DNA of 64,000 nt from Diabrotica undecimpunctata (Eukaryota; Arthropoda; Insecta; Coleoptera; Chrysomelidae), in contig NC_092807.1 in the NCBI RefSeq assembly GCF_040954645.1, forward strand, positions 81,314,017 through 81,378,016, written 5' to 3'. Below, in pieces: positions 19,809-29,704 of this stretch. Made by a program: the position numbers and the translations under genes. How positions within the stretch are numbered: the first letter of the stretch is position 1; every line of letters begins with the position of its first letter. The notes under the pieces were generated by a model. It was not told where the DNA came from. It saw nothing but the letters and a program-made list of their open reading frames with translations, and did no database searches.

Positions 19809-21714
19809 GTGATATCTTCTGACGATGACTCCTATCTGCCCGAGTCGGAGGAAGAAAAAAGGAGCGAAATCGACACCGATGACGATGTTAATACGATGGA
19901 CGCCATCGACGAAGAGCCGAGCCCAGCTGCAGAATCGAGCGAAGCCCCGCCCCCAACGGTAGTAGAGACACAATCCGCCGTAGACAACGTCTCCAAAAAT
20001 GAAGCCGAGCCCGAAATCGGCAAGAAAATGAAAAGGCTAAGGCCCAAAGAAGACTCTCCGGAAGACGAAGAAGTAAAGAAAAGGGCCAGAGAAATGGCGG
20101 AAAGGGAAAAGGCCAATGAGATTTTAAAGTCGGTCAATGTACTGACGGAAGAGATCAAATCCCTAAAAGAAGAAAGCCGTATCCGCGAGGAAAAGGCGAA
20201 CAAACAAATCCAACACCTTCTCGCTCAGATGACTGAGCTGAGAAACGAAAACAAAGAAAAGGACAAGGAGATACAAAAACTTGTACAACATATAATGGCA
20301 TTAACAGCAGCCAAGGAGAAAAAAGAGTCAATAATGGAAATCGACCCGTGGAAAGCCTCCATCGATAATGACGTTGTAAAGCTAGTGGAACTAGGAATCG
20401 GTGCACCTCCCCCCGCAAAGCCATCCGGTAGCAAAGGCAAGCCTAAAGAGCCGGAAAGAATCATAACAACCAAAGAACCTGCACTGTTGGACACAAGTCC
20501 AAAACAAAAAAGGAAAAAAGACAGGCACCACTACTGAGAAATCAGACAGTAGTGTGAAAACAAAAATAAGCGTCGCCGAAAAGCAGACGCAGATAATAAA
20601 TCAGCGGAAAGAAAACGAATTTAACAAGGCTGCGAAAGAGGCTCATGAAAGAAGCCAGAAAAAGAAAACTGCCCAAAATAACTTGAGCAAAAATAGCCAG
20701 GTTGAAAAAGAAAACGACGTACCTAAAGACTCACCGCAAACAAGCGAGGAGCCTATAGTAAAAGAGCCAATAGTAAAAGAGCCGAAACCACCGGCGATAA
20801 TCCTAAAAACTGTAGGAGAACACCAAAATATCCTGCAGAGAGCAGCCAACCAAGGCATAATATCAGTCAATAAGTTTGCACGATCAGGCAGATCGATTGT
20901 AATTAACACAAAAACCAGAAAAGATTACCTAGGAATAGTACACATCCTAGAAGAACACACTCCAAAAGTAGAATTCATCGCATATCCCATAGATAGCGAT
21001 AAACTAAAAAGAGTCATTATAAAAGTGCTATCTGCTACTACTAGCACAGTAGCAATTAAAGACGAACTATACAATAAAGGAATAGAAGCAACAAGGGTGA
21101 TCAATATGATCTCCAAAAAAGCTGATAAAAAAGTACTGCCACATTTCATCGTCACCCTCAAAGAGGAAGACTTTGCAAAAATTAAAAAAATATCTGATAT
21201 ATGCTACATGCGCATCTATGTGGAGGATCAACTCAAAATCACAAAAGACACCCTACAGTCTTATAACTGTCAAGGGTTCTATCACAGCTCAAAGGCTTGC
21301 CATTGCGGATCCAGATGTGTAAAATGCGGAGAAAACCACATCAGTAACGACTGTGAGAAAAGCCGGGAAACCGACCCCAAATGTGCAAACTGTGGTGAAG
21401 CGCACACAGCAAATTATAGAGGATGCTCTAAGGCCCCCAAAAAGAAAACACCTGCCCCAACAAGACCGGTAGGAAGACCCATAAACAGCGCTCCAATCAA
21501 CAAAGGAGTCAGCTACGCACAGGCAGCGAAAAAATCCGCTGAAACCACCACAGAAGCTCAAGCACAACCACAAGAAGTGTCGGTACAGGACGCAGCTACC
21601 CTCATCGCAAACTTCCATACAGAGTATAATAACAAAATGATGGAAATGATGTCCATGATGGACAAAGCAACAAAAATGATGACTGCATTTGGAGAAGCCG
21701 TCCGAAAATGTTAG
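19809..21714 (+). pseudogene. Jockey ORF1 (gag-like nucleic-acid-binding protein)
   Basis: The first part (19809-20537) is an acidic, proline-containing N-terminus followed by a charged helix, about residues 90-170, that looks like a coiled coil (IKSLKEESRIREEKANKQI). A frameshift in an A-rich run near 20507-20520 moves the frame to 20554-21714. That part has a repeated EPIVKEPIVKEP, a PRE_C2HC-like domain, and zinc knuckles: CVKCGENHISNDC at about 21317 and CANCGEAHTANYRGC at about 21380. The first knuckle has lost a cysteine (CQGFYHSSKAC). The C-terminus is rich in methionine. Such proteins bind the element RNA. About 630 codons in all. Confidence 0.83.
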
Positions 21715-24384
21715 CAAACCAAAACGAAGATCTACGCATTGGGTCATGGAATCCGGCGGAATATTTAAAAAGATCAACCTTCTGGATGAAATAATAAACA
21801 GATTAGAGCTCGATATCGTAGCCCTTCAAGAAACCAAACTAGTGGAAAGGAAAAAAACAAAATTTCCAGGCTACGATATCTATAGAACGGATCATAGAGC
21901 ATTATCAGGAGAACAGCTATATTAGTCTAAAAGGGACTCGAACACGAGCACATGCCAACACCAGACGGACTGGTGACAATGGAAGCCACAATTATTCGAC
22001 TTAAGGCCAACAACGAAACACTAAAAATAGTGTCAGCTTACGTTAGACCACATGATCCGATTTTCAACGAAGATTTGAGCCTAATACTTAACTCAGAAGA
22101 GCCAACTATAATTAATGGAGACCTAAATGCTAGATCTCCCAATTGGTTTGACAGGACGACCAACCGAAACGGAAGATATCTCTGCAACCATCTCGATAAC
22201 AGACCGAACACATATGTCATCGGACCAACAGAACCGACATGTTTCCACGGAGAACTCCCTACGTATCTCGACATTGCAATCCTACACAACGTGGGTCAAC
22301 AATATGAGATACACTCTCTAAATGAAGGCGATTCGACACATAACCTAATCGGCCTGACCCTGGGCGCAATAGAATTGAACTATTTGCAGCCCCACAACAG
22401 AAAGAAGACAAGTTGGCCAAACTTCAGAAGAATTGTGAGCGAGAACATCGGTAACATCCCAACAATTAATAATATTACAGAACTAGAAGACAGTGTAATA
22501 AAACTAGAACAAGCAATAAACAATGCTATCGATGCCAGCTCCAAAACCGAAACAATCACAAGATAAAAAGGAAGATTCAGGGCTATAAGTATAGAACTTC
22601 AAAACCTAATCAAAGAGAAAAACAGGAAAAAAAGAAGAGCCTACCGCACAAGAACGGTAGAAGACAAAAGAATTGCAAATGAGGTAGATAGGGAAGTTAC
22701 AAAACAACTTCAAAATCATAGAAATGAAATCTGGGACTCCTATATCGATGAGCTAAATCCTAACAAATCCGCCTTCTGGAAGTTATCTAAAATCCTCCGA
22801 AAGGACAAGAAACCCATACCTCCCCTACACGGAGTAAACGGAATTGTCCATACGGAAATCGACAAAGCCGAAGTCATGAAGGACGAACTAGAAAGGGTGT
22901 GTAGAAACAACGAACACCCCGACGATGACATATACTTTGAAGAAGAGGTAGAAAGAACAGCGAGAAGACTTAGAAGGAGAAAGGGCAGAATAGGTATTAC
23001 ACATACATCTTCCGAAGAAAAAAAGGAACTTATAAAAATGACAAATGCCAAAAAAGCCCCAGGACCCGACAACATCACAAATAGGGCGCTGAAAAATCTA
23101 CCAACAAAAGCTATTGTTTATATCACTAACATAATAAACAACAAGCTAAAACTACGATATTTCTCAGATAGGTGGAAAGAGGCACACGTAATAATGATGG
23201 CAAAACCTGATAAAAACGGCACATTTCCGCAAAATTACAGATCTATCAGCTTATTATCATCTATAAGCAAGATAGCGGAAAGAGTCATACTAAAAAGACT
23301 CAATGAAGAATCCCAAATGCTAGGAACCATACCAGAGGCTCAATTCGGGTTCAGAAGCGAACACTCCTGTGAATTACAGGTACTACGACTTACAGAATTC
23401 ATCACCAAAGAATTTAATGAAAAAATGTACACAGCTACAGCTTTTCTGGACGTCAGCAAAGCCTTCGACAGAGTCTGGCACCATGGACTCATCTATAAAA
23501 TGAATGAATTTGGTTACAGTAAGGCGATGACATGCCTCCTTGCGTCATATCTTGCCAACAGAAGGTTCAGAGTTCGAATAGGGGCAACCCTATCCGAGGT
23601 CGGGACCCTGGAGGCGGGTGTGCCTCAGGGAGCGGTGCTGTCGCCGTACCTGTACACCATCTATACGGCCGACACGCCCAAAGAGCCAGGCTCTCTGTTG
23701 AGTATTTACGCTGACGACACAGCAATAGCTGTTAGCTGGAGAAACCCGGATCATGCAGCTAATCATCTGCAAAGGGCACTAAACAGATTCCAAAGATGGT
23801 ACATAAAATGGAAAATAGCCCTAAATACAGACAAAACACAGGCTGTAATGTTTAGTCACAGAAGAAGTGTACCAAATCGCGAAATTACAATCGAAAACAC
23901 CCCAGTAGACTGGATCAACCAGGCTAAATACCTAGGGGTACATCTAGATAAGAAGCTAACGTTCACTGAGCACATCAATCAGCAAATACGCAAAGCCAAA
24001 GCGTTGAAAAGATAGCTCTCAACACTTATTGGAAGGAAAAGTAAACTACGATTTAAAACCAAAATCAGGGATGCGAATAGTATTATCCTGCCAGTCCTAA
24101 CATATGCATCCGCTGCGTGGGGACACACCTGTAAAACAAACAGAAAAATGATACAGACCACTCAAAATCAAATAGTCAGAGATGCCCTTAAGATACCAAG
24201 GTATGTACCCTTGAGATATGTATATAGAGACTCAGGACAAACAAGAATCCTACGCACGCTAGACGAGAGAGCATATGAAATTTTCAACGGACTAAGAAAC
24301 CACCCAAGCAGAATGTTAAGAGAGCTGACTAACTACAATGAAAACACAAGGACGGTACACAGAAGACCAAAACAACAGATATAG
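21711..24384 (+). pseudogene. Jockey ORF2 (endonuclease-reverse transcriptase)
   Basis: The ATG at about 21708 overlaps the ORF1 stop (ATGTTAG) and opens LRIGSWNPAEY; a one-base loss then shifts to LLDEIINRLELDIVALQETKL. Another frameshift near 21920 precedes GLVTMEATIIRLKANN, SAYVRPHD, INGDLNARSPNW and THNLIGL. A stop at 22564 precedes the RT domain: NAKKAPGPDNITNRALK, NYRSISLLSSISKIAERV, QFGFRSEHSCELQVLRL, FLDVSKAFDRVWHHGL, GVPQGAVLSPYLYT and LLSIYADDTAIAV. A second stop at 24013 interrupts before LPVLTYASAAWG. The ORF ends RRPKQQI. RNase H is absent. The endonuclease lacks the canonical SDH (reads STHNLIG), so this copy is dead. Confidence 0.87.
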
Positions 24385-25383
24385 GGAGAACCCAAACGAA
24401 TAAATAAAGAATGAGATGGTTGCCAGAAGAACTAACAAAGAAATGCAGTCAATCAGAAAACACACCAAAAAAACTCTGGCGAGAGGGTACGCTTTTCTTT
24501 TTTAGGTTTTTAGGTAATTATAAGTCCAATATACACCGGGGTGTATGAGAGCATTATACACTTGGGAATGCACACCCCAATACACGCACACAAATAGGAT
24601 TAAGGAAAAAAGGAAAGAATTGTTGCCCAGCCATTTTATAGTCACGAAGCCACAAGGAAGTCCACAAAAAAAATGTGTTTTCTGATTAAATAACGTAAAT
24701 TCATATTGATATATTCATACTTTTCATTAAACCGTTTAACGTAAATTTACCTTATATAGCAAATATAGAAGGGGCCCGTCAGGCCTTCTATATACCGCTC
24801 CGCGGACTAGGCCCTTAAGGCAGATCGGATGAAAGATCTACTCGCGAAATCCGAGCACTGAGGTCATGTGCAGCATACATGGGCTTGGTGGCCGGACCCC
24901 TCTTGGGTGCTCAGCCGGCGAGGAGAACAAAATTTATTTTGCCAAATCGGCGGCTGAGTGACCGAGCACACATTCTTTTTCGGATATAGAGTCATCAGCT
25001 CAGGCTGATGGCTCTATGGTCGGAACACACGCTCTTTTTTCTTTTTTTTAGGGACTCAAGTCCCGACGTAAAGTAGAGTAAAATCAATAGAGTCAGTAAA
25101 GTAAATAGGGAGAAAAGCCTAGATGTGGCTACCCCTACAGTTAGGTGGCATAACCACATTCACTAAAAACCGAGGATGTCCTATTACCCAGGGCATCTTA
25201 AGTAAATTTCAGATCATAATAAGCCTCCTCACGTAAGTCACACGATGATGAGGGGTGGTGGAAAAGCCTGGGGGTCAGATAGGTACCACTTCGACTAGCG
25301 AAGTGTGACCGGTTTGATCTTCGGACATGTGGATCCCATTCTTACATTGGTATACACATGTTCCTAGGGGCAGGGTTGATCAC

Positions 25384-25386
<3 letters not shown>
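24385..25386 (+). other. Jockey 3' untranslated region
   Basis: About 1 kb after ORF2 with GC-rich stretches (for example around 24770-24960 and 25130-25380). Short open frames carry no motif. A short phrase with GCTGAGTGACCGAGCACAC near 24953 is echoed by TGGTCGGAACACACGC near 25018, suggesting small internal duplication. Confidence 0.55.

Positions 25387-25448
<62 letters not shown>
25387..25448 (+). repeat. (GT)31 microsatellite tail
   Basis: Uninterrupted GT dinucleotides at the 3' end of the Jockey element, running into the target duplication (which begins GTGTC). Probably generated during reverse transcription and later slippage. Confidence 0.9.
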
Positions 25449-25449
<1 letters not shown>

Positions 25450-25849
25450 TAGGAGTACATGAATGTAACCACTAAATATATGGGTGAAAACCCGTTAACA
25501 AATAATAAGTTACATTAGTTTGACAGTATTTCTTATAAATTAATAGGATGTTAAAGTTACCGTTGGATTAGGTAACATGGCGACATATGACTCCACGTTG
25601 AAGTTGCTAGTCCTGAGACGGTGTGTCTACGAGGACTTTATGGAAGCAACTCATAAAGTCCTCGTAGACACACCGTCTCAGGACTAGCAACTTCAACTTG
25701 GAGTCATATGTCGCCATGTTACCTAATCCAACGGTAACTTTAACATCCTATTAATTTATAAGAAATACTGTCAAACTAATGTAACTAATTATTTGTTAAC
25801 GGGTTTTTACCCATATATTTAGTGGCTACATTCATGTACTCCTAGACAC
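25445..25849. repeat. 405-bp near-perfect palindrome
   Basis: Left arm 25445-25642 and right arm 25652-25849 pair around a 9-base loop. A few substitutions (for example near 25475 and 25600) separate them. This is the part of the foldback element to the right of the Jockey insertion. Confidence 0.9.
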
Positions 25850-25885
25850 TGATGATGGAATGATGGATTCCGAAAACGTTTTGTC
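25849..25885 (+). ncRNA. Hammerhead-ribozyme-like motif, right arm
   Basis: Identical to the motif in the left arm but on the plus strand: CTGATGA at 25849-25855, stem arms at 25857-25861 and 25867-25871, GAAA at 25872-25875, GTC at 25883-25885. The two copies face each other across the palindrome. Confidence 0.4.
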
Positions 25886-26004
25886 TAACACAGCCCGTTT
25901 GGGTTTTTAAATATATACCTTTTACAAAGGATTTTAATTAATTTTTTAATATATGGTATACAGCCAACTACAGGAACGTAGATTCCTTGTGAAAAACAAT
26001 AATA

Positions 26005-26417
26005 CAACCTGTCCTAACATATGGTCTGGACTCTAACAAAAAATAATGAAAACATGTTAGGATGTTTCGAAAGAAAAGTACTGAGCAGTGAATGACAATA
26101 GAGTGTGGAGATACAATTTGGAACTTTATAGAATATACCAGGAAACTGATATCGTAAAACATATTAAGATAGGACCTTTGAGGAGGATAGGGCATGTAAT
26201 GCGGATGGAACAAAATGGCCCCGCCAGAAAAACGCTCCTTGATATACCCATTGGTCAGAGAAGAAGAGGAAGACCCAGAAGAAGGTTCCTTGATAACATC
26301 GATAAAGACATGAGAAATATGGAAATACGTGCTTGGCGGAGGAAAGTGATGGATAGGGACTACTGGAGAAAAATGTTTAAGGAGGCTAGGTCCCACAGGG
26401 TTGTAAAGCCAGAATGA
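26005..26417 (+). pseudogene. RTE remnant (second), C-terminal part
   Basis: After the insertion the frame resumes with VLTYGLDS, MLGCFERKVL, WRYNLELYRIYQ, PLRRIGHVMRMEQNG, RRRGRPRRRFLDNI and a short tail ending VKPE at 26417. It is followed by (ATG)n, a usual simple-repeat end for RTE elements. One frameshift near 26085 splits it. The piece closes the remnant that begins near 18335. Confidence 0.75.
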
Positions 26418-26446
26418 TGATGATGATGAAAATAACATTTTATAAT

Positions 26447-27890
26447 TGTTATTTGTCATTCAGAACCGAGGACTGAAATGCTTAAGATCAAACTTAGGAA
26501 AGCCTATAATAATCTCATTGAAGGATAAAGATGGAAAAGAAATAAGTGAAAGGAACCAAATCCTAAAAGTTACTCAAACATTTTACAGTGATTTGTATTC
26601 CTTAAATAAGAACCCAGATAACACTACAAAGGAAGATCTTAAGAGAAAGAGAAATACTTCCTAACATAGAATCCTTCGAAATAAAACAAGCTATCGATAG
26701 CTATCAACCGGTAGAGCAGGCAGGATTTCGAAAGGGTTACAGTACAGCGGATCATCTTCTTACAGTCAGAACGCTAATAGAGAAAGCCAATGAATATTAC
26801 TTGAACTTATTAATTGGCTTCGTTGATTATGAAAAGGCATTCGACTCCATAGACCTTTGGGCCATAGAAAGAACAATGAACAACTGCAGGATATACTCCC
26901 GATACATAATACTCATACATAATAGTTACAAGAAAGGTACAATGAAAATACAAATAGATGCGAAAACGAAAGCTATACCAATCAACAGAGGAGTTCGCCA
27001 GGGAGATGTTATCTCTCACCAAAGCTATTCACACTTGGACTGGAAGATGTGTTCAAAGACATTAACTGGGCAGATAAATAAATATGTCATTTGATGATAC
27101 GCTGATGACATTGTAATATTCGCTAAAAGGTTCGTAGAACTACAGACCATGATGACGCAACTATTTCAAGCTTCGGAAAAAATAGGTCTTAAGATGAACT
27201 TGGAAAAACAAAAATAATGACAAAGATACAGAACGTTAGAGAAATAATGTTGAATGACATAAATTTAGAAACAGTAAGAGAATAGATCTACCTGCGAAAG
27301 AGAATGAAAGTTAACAAAGAAAATCAAACTGCCGAAATTACCAGAAGATTAGGGTTAGCATGGGCAGGATTTAGAAAACTGAGTTGGATCTTGAAAAGCA
27401 CTAAAATAGAACAATTTTTGAATACCAGAATTTAAGACCAGTGTATCCTCCCTATACTCACGTATGGTTCACAGACGTGGACACTCACCAAGTCTAATAT
27501 GGATAGAATAGTAAAAGCACAAAGAGCGATGGAAAGATCAATGCTCGGGGTGAGACTTATAGACAAAAAAAAACAAACAAATGGATTAGAAGCAAAACCA
27601 AAGTAAATGACGCAGGAGAACATGCTGACAAATTAAAATGGAGCTTCGCAGGACACAATGCCCGACTAAAGGATAAAAGATGGAACAACGAAATACAACA
27701 ATGGAGACCATGGTTAGGAAAGAGAAGCAGAGGAAGACCACAAATAAGATAGTCTGATGACATTAAGAAGATCGGAGGACACAACTGGAAGCAAGTGGCG
27801 CAAAATAGAAAACACTGGATTGATTTGGGGGAGGTCTATGTCCAAAGTTGAATTACTTAAGGCTGAAGAAGAAGAATCAGTCGTTTCGAT
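26447..27890 (+). pseudogene. Non-LTR reverse transcriptase remnant (RTE-like)
   Basis: A decayed RT read through several frames. It starts with GKPIISLKDKDGKEISE-like sequence and ISERNQILKVTQTFYSDLY. After a deletion near 26690, VEQAGFRKGYSTADHLL, GFVDYEKAFDSI, GVRQGDVIS and (frame-shifted) RYADDIVIFAKRF at about 27100 follow. The C-terminal blocks are ILPILTYGSQTWTL, RAMERSMLGVR, KWSFAGHNARLKD and RSRGRPQIR. It ends with a run of GAAGAA near 27870, as RTE elements often do. At least six stops or frameshifts are present. Confidence 0.75.
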
Positions 27891-28257
27891 TTCTACTCCG
27901 GAAATAGCTTTCAAAACTTATTTTCAAAGATTGTTTAAACATTGTGAGTTGTTATTATAACTAAGGTGTTTGGCGGCTATAGGTCTTTTCATTACGTGAC
28001 GAGCGCAAGTTTTTCGCAAGCACAGCATTTCATCTAACCTCATTATGTGGATAGTTTCAAATACTGTATAGAAGTATTTACCACATGTTTAACTAAACTG
28101 TCAAAATAGTACCCATTTGTTCTAATTTTAAATTGTTGATACTTATTGCTAGTTTGTTCACAATTTTGACTAGTCCGATAAGATTTATACATTTTTTGTA
28201 AGAATTGGATAAACTTTGTGGATGAATAAATTCTATCTATCTATCTATCTATCACTA
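27891..28257 (+). repeat. Probable non-LTR 3' end with (CTAT)n tail
   Basis: No coding sequence. The segment ends GGATGAATAAATT followed by (CTAT)5 at 28233-28253, which looks like the polyadenylation region and simple-repeat tail of a truncated non-LTR element. The 5' limit is not defined. Confidence 0.4.
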
Positions 28258-28980
28258 AGAATGGTTCGATATGACATACCATTTTATAATCAATAAAACA
28301 GATCATTTAATATTTAAACCTAAAAATGACAAATGTATGTACTGAATAGTATTTTATGCAAATAAAATATTGTATTTATGGCACCAGATTTTTTATAAAG
28401 AAATATGGACTCTGGAGAATTTACAAAATAATATGTATTATCTTTGACTATTTTGTTTCTTTTCGTGCAGATCTCATACTAATAATAATCGATTAAAAAA
28501 ATTAGGCACTTTTTTTCTATATTCTCGTATGCCATTTTTTGAATAAATATACTTTTTTTATAATTTTTTTTATCTTTTCTATGTGTTCACAGGTACTATA
28601 ACAATCATGTTTACAAAAACAGTATAAACAGTACGAAAAAAGGATTCCTGACATGGAAGTTAACCTTATAATAGGAAAGTATCGGCTCTTAAGTTAAGTG
28701 AATTTTAAGTTAAATATACCCATTGAAAAATTACAAGAGTGAGTTGGTGAAGTTACTGAGTAGGAGAAGCATCAGAGACTCTGTAAGTCAGCTTATATTA
28801 CATAAATTATTAGTAATAAACATAAATATCTATTTGACAACACAAGAAGAACCATCGAATATTTCAAATACAAACAAGAATTTCTTATCTTTCTTGTTTT
28901 TGCACCGGCTTAATTGCCTTGTTATAGTTTGGATACAGAACCGCATTCAGATCTAATGACTAGTTTCAAAGTTTATTTAA
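28258..28980. other. AT-rich spacer, nothing recognised
   Basis: No protein motif or repeat structure was seen. A 77-codon frame at 28723-28956 has no family signature and probably reflects chance; part of it may be the leader of the adjacent I-clade copy. Confidence 0.45.
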
Positions 28981-29640
28981 ATGGATGATATTAATTCCGA
29001 ATTAGCTCAGGAAATGAGCCGTATTTCACTACCAAAATTTCACTACCAACACTTAAAAAATCGTACTCATCAGTAACCAGTACTCTTAATTTTCCATCCA
29101 GAAAGCAAGCTATTGTATTTAGTTCATTAGAAAATGTAAAATTAGAAGATTACCTTGTATCACTAGGATCAGTTAATTCTTCAAAATATATATTGTTCTC
29201 TTCTCGTATAGCTAACAACAGGATTTGTATTTCTTTATCTAAGGAAGAATTAGTTGACAAATTTATAAATGTTCATCAAGGAAAAATCATAGTAAATAAT
29301 CAAATAATACAAGGAAGAAGATTAATTACTTCTAGTGAACGACTATATTATCCAATGTATGTCCAACAATTCCACATAGTATTCTAGAATCAGAATTACA
29401 GAAAATAGGATTTAAACTAATGTCGCCCTTATCATTCCTTAGAATTGACCCACCTCGTCCCGAATTTCAACACGTACTAAGTTTTCGTAGAGAGGTATAT
29501 ATTTCACCTTTAGTGGACCTAATACTTCCTGAATCCTTGTTAATTTGTCATGACAATACAAAATATAGAATTTTTATGTCTGTAGACCAACACTCCTGTT
29601 ATATTTGTAAAAAGATTGACCATAAAAAAAAACAATAGAC
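28981..29640 (+). pseudogene. I-clade gag, copy 1
   Basis: Frames give LNFPSRKQAIVFSS, LGSVNSSKYILFSSRIANN, IIQGRRLITSSERL, FKLMSPLSFLRIDP and LSFRREVYISPL, the same order found in copies 2 and 3. A knuckle start (CYICKKIDHKKK) remains but its second half and the Ser/Thr-rich C-terminal region are missing. At least two frameshifts are present, near 29055 and 29365. Confidence 0.72.
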
Positions 29641-29704
29641 TTCAACTCTGAATTATAGAGCGATCAAGTACAACAACAAAAATTAACATATACTTAGAAC
29701 AAAA

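Larger units (their letters stand above)
19129..25444 (+). mobile_element. Jockey-clade non-LTR retrotransposon, full length, decayed
   Basis: A 6.3-kb element between 13-bp duplications. It has a 680-bp leader, a gag-like ORF1, an endonuclease/RT ORF2 whose start overlaps the ORF1 stop, a 1-kb 3' untranslated region and a (GT)31 tail. Both ORFs carry frameshifts and ORF2 also has stops. ORF1 with a PRE_C2HC-type region and zinc knuckles, and ORF2 without RNase H, fit the Jockey clade. Confidence 0.87.
19019..25992. mobile_element. Foldback element with 295-bp arms, split by a Jockey insertion
   Basis: Sequence at 19018-19128 is the reverse complement of 25838-25947 with essentially no differences. 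Its continuation, 25458-25642, pairs with 25652-25837. Without the 6.3-kb Jockey insertion this is one 600-bp near-perfect palindrome with a 9-base loop (GAAGCAACT). Only a handful of mismatches separate the arms. No coding sequence lies in the arms. Each arm has a hammerhead-like core near its outer end. It might be a Penelope-like or retrozyme-type derivative, or a foldback DNA element; the sequence alone does not decide. Confidence 0.75.

Noticed and set aside
19018..25947. One large DNA transposon encoding the Jockey proteins, based on the inverted repeats at both ends
   Set aside because: The 13-bp duplication inside the left arm shows that the retrotransposon is a later insertion in a smaller foldback element.
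28233..28253. CRISPR-like or other functional short tandem array
   Set aside because: It is a tetranucleotide microsatellite with no spacers.
28723..28956. 77-codon plus-strand frame as a host gene
   Set aside because: No motif and no supporting context; it precedes an I-clade copy and looks like chance.
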